DNA of 11,702 nucleotides from Methanobacteriota archaeon (GTDB taxonomy: Archaea; Thermoplasmatota; Thermoplasmata; UBA10834). Both the position numbers and the translations under genes were made by a program. Location of the stretch: the NCBI GenBank assembly GCA_011391345.1, contig JAABQR010000012.1, positions 1 to 11,702 of the forward strand. The letters are read 5' to 3'. Positions 1 to 5,668 of the stretch are shown here, piece after piece (within the stretch, counting starts at the first letter, position 1; every line of letters begins with the position of its first letter). Under the pieces are notes generated by a model. The model searched no databases, was not told the origin of the DNA, and saw nothing but the letters and a program-made list of their open reading frames with translations.

Positions 1-149
1 CATGGGCAGACGAAATGACCAACAATCCGTTCATGTCCTTGGGATACATGGTGGCATTCTTCGCCGTCCTCATCAACTTCGTCGTCTTCTTCGCATTGGT
101 GGCTCACGTTCCACGCCAGGAATCATACCCATCCGACCGATGGAAGTGA
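1..149 (+). CDS. C-terminal end of an unidentified one-helix membrane protein (partial)
   Basis: An open frame enters from the left edge (first full codon at base 3) and stops with TGA at 147-149, leaving 48 visible residues. It contains one strongly hydrophobic stretch (about 22 residues, roughly GYMVAFFAVLINFVVFFALV) followed by a short polar tail ending in Lys, so the C-terminus probably follows a single membrane helix. An internal ATG at 15-17 could make this a complete 44-residue membrane peptide, but no clear ribosome site precedes it and the frame is open to the edge, so a truncated gene is more likely. I do not recognise the family, and the fragment is too short to assign a function. 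It lies 72 bp upstream of the zinc-ribbon membrane protein and could be co-transcribed with it. Confidence 0.5.
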   Translation, partial: WADEMTNNPFMSLGYMVAFFAVLINFVVFFALVAHVPRQESYPSDRWK

Positions 150-221
150 CTCATGTCCTGACCGCGCTCGAAGGATTCAAGTCCACACGACAGCGTATGC
201 CACCGCTGGAGATCTGGTATC

Positions 222-572
222 ATGAAGTGCCCCAAGTGTGGCAAGAGGATCGGGTTCAACGAGAGAGGGCCCAATTGCCCGAAGTGCGGCGCGTGGCTCC
301 TTTCCAGGCCTCCGAGCGAGCACATGCTCCAGCACATGCATCGGGCCGATGGAAAGGACGACTTCCTGAACGATTTTCCATGGATAGGGGGCAAGCCAGG
401 AAGAAGGGCGATGAAGTTCACCGCCGTGTGGGTCACTCTCCTCGTGGTCCTCGCAGTCTCAATCCTAGTGTCATTCGTAACGATGCATTTCGTCCTCGCG
501 ATAGTGCTCATATTCGTGACCGCGCTCGTCGGGGTGCTGCCCCAGCTGTTCCTTGTGGGCTCCAGGATTTGA
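222..572 (+). CDS. Zinc-ribbon protein with two predicted membrane helices, unknown function
   Basis: This 116-residue protein opens with a rubredoxin/zinc-ribbon-like knuckle pair, CPKC (Cys3, Cys6) and CPKC (Cys19, Cys22), which should bind one zinc ion. A polar, His-containing linker (His34, His38, His40) leads to two hydrophobic segments at about residues 66-87 and 89-112, joined by a very short turn, so the ribbon and the short C-terminal tail probably face the same side of the membrane. The start at ATG 222 has a GGAGAT ribosome site at 208-213. Codon choice matches the neighbouring genes, which supports this frame over the overlapping ones. It ends 77 bp before hypB, which has its own promoter-like element, so a link to hydrogenase maturation is not shown. 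Small ribbon-plus-helices proteins are common in archaea and mostly uncharacterised; no function is assigned. Confidence 0.72.
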   Translation: MKCPKCGKRIGFNERGPNCPKCGAWLLSRPPSEHMLQHMHRADGKDDFLNDFPWIGGKPGRRAMKFTAVWVTLLVVLAVSILVSFVTMHFVLAIVLIFVTALVGVLPQLFLVGSRI

Positions 573-616
573 GCAGTCCTTGCGCATGCTGTCGCCCGAC
601 GGCCCTCTTCGGGGCC

Positions 617-628
617 AAGTTATTAATC
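617..628 (+). promoter_or_regulatory. TATA-box-like element of hypB, leaderless spacing
   Basis: TTATTAAT (620-627) is an A+T-rich island in a G+C-rich gap. Its centre is about 27 bases before the hypB ATG at 650. That is the usual archaeal distance from TATA box to transcription start, so the mRNA would begin at or very near the start codon. This agrees with the absence of a good ribosome site before hypB. The promoter is inferred from sequence only. Confidence 0.5.
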
Positions 629-649
629 CGCCAGGCAGGATTCACGGGC

Positions 650-1300
650 ATGCACAAGGTCGTCACAGTCGAGATGGGAAAGGATATCCTCTCCGAGAAC
701 AGACACCTGGCGGACCACAACCGTGCCCTGCTGGACGAGCATCACATCAGAGCATTCGATTTCCTCGGCGCCATCGGCTCAGGCAAGACCCTCATAATAG
801 AGAAGCTCGTGGACCATCTCAAGTCCAAAGGGAAGCGGGCGGCCGCGATAGCCGGAGATGTATCTGGCGACGACGACTACCAGAGGTTCGTCTCCCACGG
901 GATACCAGCCGCGAACATCAACACGGGCAAGGAGTGCCACCTGGACGCGCACCTCGTGGACCACGCGCTCGAGGACCTGCCCCTGGAGAAGCTCGACTAC
1001 CTGTTCATAGAGAACGTCGGCAACCTCGTGTGCCCGGTCGACTTCCCGGTCGGTTCGCACGAGCGCGTCGTGGTCATCAGCGTCACCGAGGGGGACGACA
1101 TGGTGAGGAAGCACCCTGCGATATTCGCCTTCTCCGATGTCATCGTGATAAACAAGGTCGACCTCGCGGAGGTCATGGGGGTCGACCCGAAGATACTCGA
1201 ACGGGACGCGAAGAGGATCAACCCTGGCGCCAGGATCATCAAGATGGACACTCGGCGCGGCAATGGGATGGACGAGCTCGTATCGGCGCTCGGGCTGTAG
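650..1300 (+). CDS. hypB: Hydrogenase nickel-incorporation GTPase HypB
   Basis: HypB is the cytoplasmic GTPase that works with HypA to insert nickel into the [NiFe]-hydrogenase large subunit. The 216-residue protein has the P-loop GAIGSGKT (40-47), a GDVSGDDD segment (69-76) and the guanine-specificity motif NKVD (168-171). Cys96-His97 and Cys128 sit in the GKECHLDA and NVGNLVCP motifs; these are the known metal-binding residues at the GTP-dependent HypB dimer interface. There is no His-rich nickel-storage N-terminus, which is normal for archaeal HypB. The frame is open far upstream, but ATG 650 gives the family length and sits at leaderless distance from a TATA-like element. The gap to hypF is 9 bp, so the two are co-transcribed. 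Confidence 0.95.
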   Translation: MHKVVTVEMGKDILSENRHLADHNRALLDEHHIRAFDFLGAIGSGKTLIIEKLVDHLKSKGKRAAAIAGDVSGDDDYQRFVSHGIPAANINTGKECHLDAHLVDHALEDLPLEKLDYLFIENVGNLVCPVDFPVGSHERVVVISVTEGDDMVRKHPAIFAFSDVIVINKVDLAEVMGVDPKILERDAKRINPGARIIKMDTRRGNGMDELVSALGL

Positions 1301-1309
1301 AGGTAACCG

Positions 1310-3517
1310 ATGAAGATCACCGTGTACGGCGTGGTTCAGGGAGTCGGCTTCAGACCCACAGTGTTCAGGGTCGCGAAGGCCATGGGCCTGAAAGGATACG
1401 TCCTGAACAACGGCTCCAACGTGGAGATACACCTCGACAGAGACGCGGAGGAGTTCCTCGAGCATCTCAGGCGAGCGCTCCCCGCCCTCGCGAGGATAGA
1501 CCGGGCGGACATCGAGGACGCGGACGAGGAGCTGGGGGAGTTCTCGATAGCCCAGAGCACGGATGGAAAGAGGGTCTCGCTGATACCGACGGACACCGCG
1601 ATATGCCATCAGTGCGTGGACGACTTCCGCTCGAAAGGGAACAGGAGGCACTTGTTCCCATTCACCAACTGCACCGAGTGCGGGGCGAGGTTCACCGTCA
1701 TCGCAGACGTGCCGTTCGACAGGGCGAGGACGAGCATGTCCGACTTCCCCACCTGCCCATCGTGCCACGCGGAATACTCGTCTCCCGAGGACCGGAGGTT
1801 CCACGCGCAGACACTGTCGTGCCCCGCGTGCGGTCCTGTGTATACACTATATGATAACGAAGGGACCCCGGTCCTGGGGGAACCGTTCCCCGAGTTCGCC
1901 AAAAGGATAGAGGACGGGGCCGTCGGACTCCTCAAAGGATGGGGCGGGATGCACATCGTGTGCACGTTCGCGAACGCCTCGAGGCTCCGTAAGGTCTACC
2001 GGAGGGGGGACAAACCTTACGCGGTCATGATACGTGACCTCGCCACGGCACGGAAATACGCGGCCATGGACGAACAGGAGCTGGAGCTCCTGACATCCCC
2101 CCAGAGGCCGATCGTGCTGCTGCGCAAGAGGCCCGAGAGACTGGACGACCTCGAGGATGTCTCGCCCGGACTGGGCAACATCGGCGTGATGCTTCCGTAC
2201 TCGGCGGCGCACCTCCTCCTGTTCGAACACCTTAGGGCCGACGGGGTCATCATGACCTCTGCGAACCCGCCTGGCGAGCCGATGGTCACCGAGAACGAGA
2301 AGGCCTTCGACCTCGGCCTCGACGTGTACCTTCTGCACAACAGGCGCATAATCCACAGATGTGATGACAGCGTCGTGAAGGTCAACTCTGGACTCGCCAA
2401 CTTCACCCGGAGGTCGAGGGGGTTCGTGCCCGTGCCTGTCAAGGCCAACCACAAACGGTCCGTGATCGGCGTCGGAGCGCAGTGGGATGTCACCGGCTCG
2501 GTCACGAGGAACGGGGAGATGTTCCTCACACAGTATGTCGGAGAGTCGCAGCAGCATCCGACGCTGCAGTACCTCGACGACGCGATACACCACCTCGCGA
2601 GGCTCCTCGGCGTGAATGAGGTGGAGGCCATAGGCCTCGACAAGCACCCGAGGTACTCGACGCGGATAGTCGCGCGAAGGCTCGCGAAGGAGTTCGGCTG
2701 CCCCATGGTCGAGACTCAACACTATCACGCGCACGCGGCTGCGCTCAAGATAGACCGTGGCATAGCAGGGCCGCTCGTGTGCCTCACGTGGGACGGCACT
2801 GGATACGGGGACGATGGCACATCGTGGGGCGGGGAGAGCATGGTGGCCGACTTCTCTGGATACGAGAGGTTCGGCACTCTCCAGGGAATCCCGCTCCTAG
2901 GCGGGGACAGGGCGGTGACGGACCCGAGACGGGTCGTCACAGCCGTGCAGCTGATGACGGACCAGGAGCCGACCATGGTCAGCGGGGATGAGGCGGACCT
3001 GTATGCGAAGATGCTCCCGAAGAGCGTCAGGGCATCGAGCATGGGCAGGGTCCTGGATGCGGTGTCGTGCACGCTCGGTATCTGCTGCAAGAGGACCTAT
3101 GAGGGCGAGCCCGCGATCAAGCTCGAGCGGTGGCTCGAGGCCGGCAGACCCGAAATCCGATTCGACCTGCGATTCGACAGAGAGGGCAAGACGGAGGTGG
3201 CGCAGACCGTCCCGATGTTATCCCAACTCATGGAGTTGGGAGCGGACTCGGACAGCGCCAAGGCGGACGCCGCGGCGTCCTTCGTGCGCACGCTCGTATG
3301 CGGGGTTACCGAGCGCGCGTGCGACCGCGCGAACGCAGAAGGGCTCGGACAGGTCGGCCTCACGGGCGGCGTATCCTTCAGCGGACCTATCACCCGATGG
3401 GTCAAAGAGACCGTGGAGAGAAGGGGGCTGGAATTCGTCGGCCACCGGAACGTCTCCAACGGCGACGGAGGCATATCCACTGGCCAGAACGCGATAGCTG
3501 GCGCCGGGCTCGGGTAA
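1310..3517 (+). CDS. hypF: Carbamoyltransferase HypF
   Basis: HypF uses carbamoyl phosphate and ATP to make the carbamoyl adenylate that becomes the cyanide ligands of the [NiFe] active site, passing it to HypE. All domains are present in 735 residues. The acylphosphatase domain carries VQGVGFRP (9-16). Four CxxC pairs follow for two zinc sites (Cys99/102, 121/124, 149/152, 171/174). The YrdC-like domain has KGWGGMHIVC (209-218), RRGDKP (231-236), SPQRP (263-267) and TSANPPGEPM (316-325). The Kae1-like C-terminal domain has HYHAHA (471-476), DGTGYGDDG (495-503) and NGDGG (717-721). Length is normal, with no truncation. ATG 1310 is preceded by GAGGT at 1300-1304, overlapping the end of hypB. 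The partner HypE is not encoded in this window. Confidence 0.96.
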   Translation: MKITVYGVVQGVGFRPTVFRVAKAMGLKGYVLNNGSNVEIHLDRDAEEFLEHLRRALPALARIDRADIEDADEELGEFSIAQSTDGKRVSLIPTDTAICHQCVDDFRSKGNRRHLFPFTNCTECGARFTVIADVPFDRARTSMSDFPTCPSCHAEYSSPEDRRFHAQTLSCPACGPVYTLYDNEGTPVLGEPFPEFAKRIEDGAVGLLKGWGGMHIVCTFANASRLRKVYRRGDKPYAVMIRDLATARKYAAMDEQELELLTSPQRPIVLLRKRPERLDDLEDVSPGLGNIGVMLPYSAAHLLLFEHLRADGVIMTSANPPGEPMVTENEKAFDLGLDVYLLHNRRIIHRCDDSVVKVNSGLANFTRRSRGFVPVPVKANHKRSVIGVGAQWDVTGSVTRNGEMFLTQYVGESQQHPTLQYLDDAIHHLARLLGVNEVEAIGLDKHPRYSTRIVARRLAKEFGCPMVETQHYHAHAAALKIDRGIAGPLVCLTWDGTGYGDDGTSWGGESMVADFSGYERFGTLQGIPLLGGDRAVTDPRRVVTAVQLMTDQEPTMVSGDEADLYAKMLPKSVRASSMGRVLDAVSCTLGICCKRTYEGEPAIKLERWLEAGRPEIRFDLRFDREGKTEVAQTVPMLSQLMELGADSDSAKADAAASFVRTLVCGVTERACDRANAEGLGQVGLTGGVSFSGPITRWVKETVERRGLEFVGHRNVSNGDGGISTGQNAIAGAGLG

Positions 3518-3518
3518 A

Positions 3519-3530
3519 CGTTTATCATCG
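3519..3530 (+). promoter_or_regulatory. TATA-box-like element of hypC, possible internal promoter
   Basis: TTTATCAT (3521-3528) lies in the 35-bp gap between hypF and hypC, centred about 28 bases before the hypC ATG. No Shine-Dalgarno-like sequence precedes hypC, so a leaderless transcript for hypC-hypA-hypD is plausible. The spacing is close to that seen at hypB. The inference rests on sequence and spacing alone. Confidence 0.4.
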
Positions 3531-3552
3531 GAACCCACATACCGACTGACCG

Positions 3553-3780
3553 ATGTGCCTAGCCGTTCCAGCCGAGGTCAAATCCATCGACGGTGTCATC
3601 GCTACCGTTGATTTCGGGGGCGTCTCCAGGACCGCCAACATATCGCTCGTCGAAGCGAAGGTCGGGGATTTCGTCATAGTGCACGCAGGATACGCCATCG
3701 AGATCCTAGACAGGGAAGAGGCCGAGAAGACCCTCGAACTGTTCAGGGAGATGCTCGAGCTAGAGGATACGGGAGCGTAG
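3553..3780 (+). CDS. hypC: Hydrogenase assembly chaperone HypC
   Basis: HypC is a small OB-fold chaperone. With HypD it carries the Fe(CN)2CO unit and delivers it to the hydrogenase large-subunit precursor. The 75-residue product starts MCLAVPA; Cys2, exposed when the initiator Met is removed, is the essential iron ligand. DFGG (20-23) and VGDFVIVHAGYAI (37-49, with conserved His44) complete the family signature. The C-terminal third is a charged helix. The start is fixed by the obligatory Met-Cys. hypC is separated from hypA by 3 bp, and hypD follows, so HypC and HypD, which form a complex, are made from the same message. Confidence 0.96.
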   Translation: MCLAVPAEVKSIDGVIATVDFGGVSRTANISLVEAKVGDFVIVHAGYAIEILDREEAEKTLELFREMLELEDTGA

Positions 3781-3783
3781 GCC

Positions 3784-4161
3784 ATGCATGAGTTCTCAGT
3801 CATGAGCCAGATGATTGGAGACATCATCGAGGAACTCAAGAAGTGGAACGCGACCAAGGTCGAGGAGGTCGTCCTCGAGCTCGGCGAGTTCACCATGCTG
3901 AGCGAGGAGCAGATGAGGTTCGGGTATGATGTCCTCACCAGGGACAACGTCCTCAAAGGCTCGAAGCTCACGATCGTCCCGATCAAAGGCGCCATCGAAT
4001 GCGCATGCGGTTACAAGGGTGAGATGTCCTCGACAGAGGACATGCCCCACGACTCGGTGCCGATACTCGAATGTCCCAAATGCGGCGGTGTGGCCAAGAT
4101 AATCGGCGGAAGGGAGTGCATCGTGAAGAACATCAGGGCGGTGGTTCCGGACGATGTATAA
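3784..4161 (+). CDS. hypA: Hydrogenase nickel-insertion protein HypA
   Basis: HypA binds nickel and, with HypB, inserts it into the hydrogenase large subunit. The 125-residue protein starts MHE; His2 is the essential nickel ligand and fixes the start codon. The structural zinc site is formed by Cys73 and Cys75 (ECACGY) and Cys97/Cys100 (CPKCGG). The first pair is CxC rather than the bacterial CxxC, and about 21 residues separate the pairs. GGGAG at 3771-3775, inside the end of hypC, is the likely ribosome site. The last 8 bp overlap the start of hypD, indicating translational coupling. Confidence 0.95.
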   Translation: MHEFSVMSQMIGDIIEELKKWNATKVEEVVLELGEFTMLSEEQMRFGYDVLTRDNVLKGSKLTIVPIKGAIECACGYKGEMSSTEDMPHDSVPILECPKCGGVAKIIGGRECIVKNIRAVVPDDV

Positions 4162-5236
4162 GCTCAGGGACAGAGAGACCTCGAGGAAGGTCATGGAGAA
4201 GCTCGAGTCGATGAAGCTCGACCTCACGTTCATGCACGTCTGCGGCACCCATCAGGACACCCTGATGAGGTTCGGCCTCGACTCGGAGTTCAAGCGCGTT
4301 GGCGTTGACATCCGACAAGGACCAGGGTGTCCCGTGTGCGTGACGCCGCCCAAGGAGGTCGAGGAGGTACTCGCACTCGCTAAGGCCGGCCTGACCATAG
4401 CAGCCTTCGGGGACGTGATGAAGGTCCCGGGCGAGAACGGTTCCCTGAACGACGCCAAGGCCGATGGGGCGGACGTCCATATCGTGTTCGGCGTGGACGA
4501 CGCCGTCGCGCTGGCCAAGCGGACAGGCAAGGAGGTCGTCTTCATGGGCATCGGGTTCGAGACCACCGCCCCTACTACAGCGTCCGCGGTCATGTCGGAT
4601 CCGCCCCCGAACTTCTCCGTCCTCAGCTGCCACAGGACCGTGCCGCCAGCGCTCGCCGCGATCGCCGGCATGGGCGAGGTCAGGCTCCAAGGCATGATAC
4701 AGCCAGGGCATGTGAGCGTGATTATAGGCACCGAACCTTACGAGTTCCTGTCCAAACAGTATCACGTCCCCCAGGTCGTTGCCGGCTTCGAGCCGCTCGA
4801 CCTCATGATGGCGGTCTTCATGCTCGCGCGCCAGGTCCGTGAGGGCAGGGCCGAGGTCGAGAATGAATACTCGAGGGTCGTGCATCGGGAAGGGAACCCA
4901 GGCGCGCTCAAGGCGATGACAGACGTGTTCGAGCCATCGGACGTGCTCTGGAGGGGGTTCCCCGTCATACCCGGGAGCGGCCTGGCGATAAGGCGCAGGT
5001 TCGAGCAGCACGACGCCAGGCGGAGGTTCGAGGACATCCTCAGGCCCGTGGAGGAGAAGGAGTTCGGCGAGGTCGAGGGGTGCAGGTGCGGGGAGATGCT
5101 GAGGGGCATCCTGACGAGCGAGGAGTGCCCCCTGTTCGCCACCGCGTGCACGCCAGCGACGCCGATGGGCCCGTGCATGGTGTCGCGAGAGGGCAGTTGC
5201 TACATAGCCCACCGCTATCGGAAGAAGGGCGCCTGA
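4154..5236 (+). CDS. hypD: Hydrogenase maturation iron-sulfur protein HypD
   Basis: HypD is the [4Fe-4S] scaffold on which, with HypC, the Fe(CN)2CO group is assembled. The 360-residue protein is full length. It carries CGTH (30-33), GPGCPVCVTP (57-66, catalytic pair Cys59/Cys62), GFETTAPTTA (134-143) and CHRTVPPAL (159-167). The C-terminal cluster-binding region has Cys310, Cys312, Cys325, Cys332, Cys341 and Cys349 around GEMLRG and TPMGPCMVS. ATG 4154 lies within the last codons of hypA in another frame (8-bp overlap), and no strong independent ribosome site is seen, so it is probably translated by coupling to hypA. It is the last gene of the hyp cluster; a 432-bp gap follows, and hypE is not adjacent on this side. 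Confidence 0.96.
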   Translation: MYKLRDRETSRKVMEKLESMKLDLTFMHVCGTHQDTLMRFGLDSEFKRVGVDIRQGPGCPVCVTPPKEVEEVLALAKAGLTIAAFGDVMKVPGENGSLNDAKADGADVHIVFGVDDAVALAKRTGKEVVFMGIGFETTAPTTASAVMSDPPPNFSVLSCHRTVPPALAAIAGMGEVRLQGMIQPGHVSVIIGTEPYEFLSKQYHVPQVVAGFEPLDLMMAVFMLARQVREGRAEVENEYSRVVHREGNPGALKAMTDVFEPSDVLWRGFPVIPGSGLAIRRRFEQHDARRRFEDILRPVEEKEFGEVEGCRCGEMLRGILTSEECPLFATACTPATPMGPCMVSREGSCYIAHRYRKKGA

Positions 5237-5339
5237 ACCGTGGATCCGCCGCGGATGTGGCCAGGCCATCTCAGGGCTGAGTGGGACGATGGTCGTCGGG
5301 TGGGCCCTGTCAACCGTCCGCATGCAAAAGGAAAAGTCT

Positions 5340-5358
5340 TTAGCCGGCCTCCGGTTAA
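5340..5358. repeat. Inverted repeat downstream of hypD
   Basis: TTAGCCGG (5340-5347) and CCGGTTAA (5351-5358) face each other across a 3-base spacer. All eight positions pair if one G-T wobble is allowed. It directly follows an A-rich stretch and the TATA-like AGTCTTTA at 5335-5342. It could be a small RNA hairpin at the end of the hyp transcript or an operator overlapping a promoter. No T-run follows, so a bacterial-style terminator is unlikely. Confidence 0.45.
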
Positions 5359-5416
5359 TGACGCTAGCCTCTGATTCGTTGCGAACGGGGGTGTCGAGAA
5401 ACGTCTATTATACGAT

Positions 5417-5424
5417 TTTCGAAA
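5417..5424. promoter_or_regulatory. TTTCGAAA palindrome, distal copy
   Basis: This perfect 8-bp palindrome lies within an A+T-rich run just after the TATA-like CTATTATA (5405-5412). The same 8-mer recurs at 5501-5508, exactly 84 bp away, about eight turns of B-DNA. It is a candidate binding site for a dimeric regulator; the role is inferred. Confidence 0.35.
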
Positions 5425-5495
5425 TTTTGGACAGATTACTGGAAGAGAAACGGCAGGCACCCTCGGCCCACTTAACGATTATCGCCTATAGGCTT

Positions 5496-5513
5496 GCGTT
5501 TTTCGAAAGATGC
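5496..5513. promoter_or_regulatory. TTTCGAAA palindrome, promoter-proximal copy
   Basis: The core TTTCGAAA is at 5501-5508. The symmetry extends to nine positions per arm (5496-5504 against 5505-5513), of which seven are true complements. It ends four bases before the BRE-like ACGAAAC of the hdrA promoter, the position expected for a factor that helps or blocks TFB/TBP binding. It is the better-developed of the two copies. The regulatory role is inferred. Confidence 0.4.
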
Positions 5514-5516
5514 GCA

Positions 5517-5531
5517 ACGAAACCTATATTA
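5517..5531 (+). promoter_or_regulatory. BRE/TATA promoter of the hdr operon
   Basis: A purine-rich BRE-like ACGAAAC (5517-5523) is followed directly by the TATA box CTATATTA (5524-5531), the best archaeal promoter match in the window. Transcription would start about 25 bases downstream, near 5552, leaving a leader of roughly 115 bases before the hdrA start. A second TATA-like run, TTTATTAT (5540-5547), could give an alternative start near 5570. Confidence 0.6.
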
Positions 5532-5573
5532 AGCACGTCTTTATTATCTGCACTCGTCCGACACCTGGGCTGA

Positions 5574-5611
5574 GTGGAAGCGCCAGTCGGCAGGAAATGG
5601 CGTTCTTCCGC
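5574..5611 (+). promoter_or_regulatory. Hairpin in the presumed 5' leader of hdrA
   Basis: GGAAGCGCCA (5576-5585) pairs completely with TGGCG (5598-5602) plus CTTCC (5605-5609), leaving a 2-base TT bulge and a 12-base loop. G5574-C5611 and T5575-G5610 extend the stem to about twelve pairs. It sits in the predicted untranslated leader. A second, smaller stem (TCGAC 5637-5641 with GTCGA 5649-5653) ends three bases before the ribosome site. The pairing is seen in the sequence; a control function is inferred. Confidence 0.45.
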
Positions 5612-5668
5612 GGGGTCGCTCGGGCCGTTGAGCACTTCGACACGACAAGTCGATGAGGAGGGGGAACC

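Larger units (their letters stand above)
5237..5668. other. Regulatory-looking intergenic region between hypD and the hdr operon
   Basis: This gap contains no gene I can support. It is lower in G+C than its flanks, most clearly from about 5320 to 5550. From left to right it holds: a small inverted repeat at 5244-5256 (ATCCGC/GCGGAT) eight bases after the hypD stop; an inverted repeat CTCAG/CTGAG at 5270-5281; a near-perfect inverted repeat at 5340-5358; TATA-like runs near 5335-5342 and 5405-5412; two TTTCGAAA palindromes; a BRE/TATA promoter at 5517-5531 with a second TATA-like run at 5540-5547; and two potential hairpins in the presumed 5' leader of hdrA. No tRNA-like or CRISPR-like structure is seen. 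A clear oligo-T terminator for the hyp operon is also absent; the longest T run is five, at 5499-5503. Confidence 0.7.

Noticed and set aside
2..649. Long in-frame extension upstream of hypB that would make a 432-residue HypB
   Set aside because: The extension reads as low-complexity Arg/Pro-rich sequence, overlaps the better-supported zinc-ribbon gene in another frame and has no family counterpart. ATG 650 gives normal HypB length and promoter spacing.
779..1804. 341-residue open frame on the minus strand opposite hypB/hypF
   Set aside because: It lies opposite two well-identified genes, is Arg/Val/Leu-rich in the manner of high-G+C shadows, and has no recognisable motifs. The same applies to long minus-strand frames at 1847-2734, 4133-5323, 5675-6361, 7072-8232, 9218-10120 and 10770-11591.
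553..1854. 433-residue open frame on the plus strand overlapping hypB and hypF
   Set aside because: Its product is Arg/Gly/Pro/His-rich and motif-free, a frame shadow of hypB and hypF. Similar shadows at 6313-7335, 7902-8333 and 9878-10861 were set aside for the same reason.
5340..5358. Intrinsic (bacterial-type) terminator for the hyp operon
   Set aside because: The inverted repeat is good but no T-run follows (next bases are TGACGC), and archaeal termination usually depends on T-rich tracts rather than hairpins. Kept only as an inverted repeat.
5358..5573. Possible 71-residue protein in the gap (also readable from 5289 as 94 residues), with a helical, HTH-like look
   Set aside because: Codon use is A+T-rich and unlike the neighbours, there is no ribosome site, the nearest TATA-like element is too close for a leaderless start, and the frame runs through the hdr promoter and both palindromes. 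Not recognised as any family. Conservation in relatives would reopen the question.
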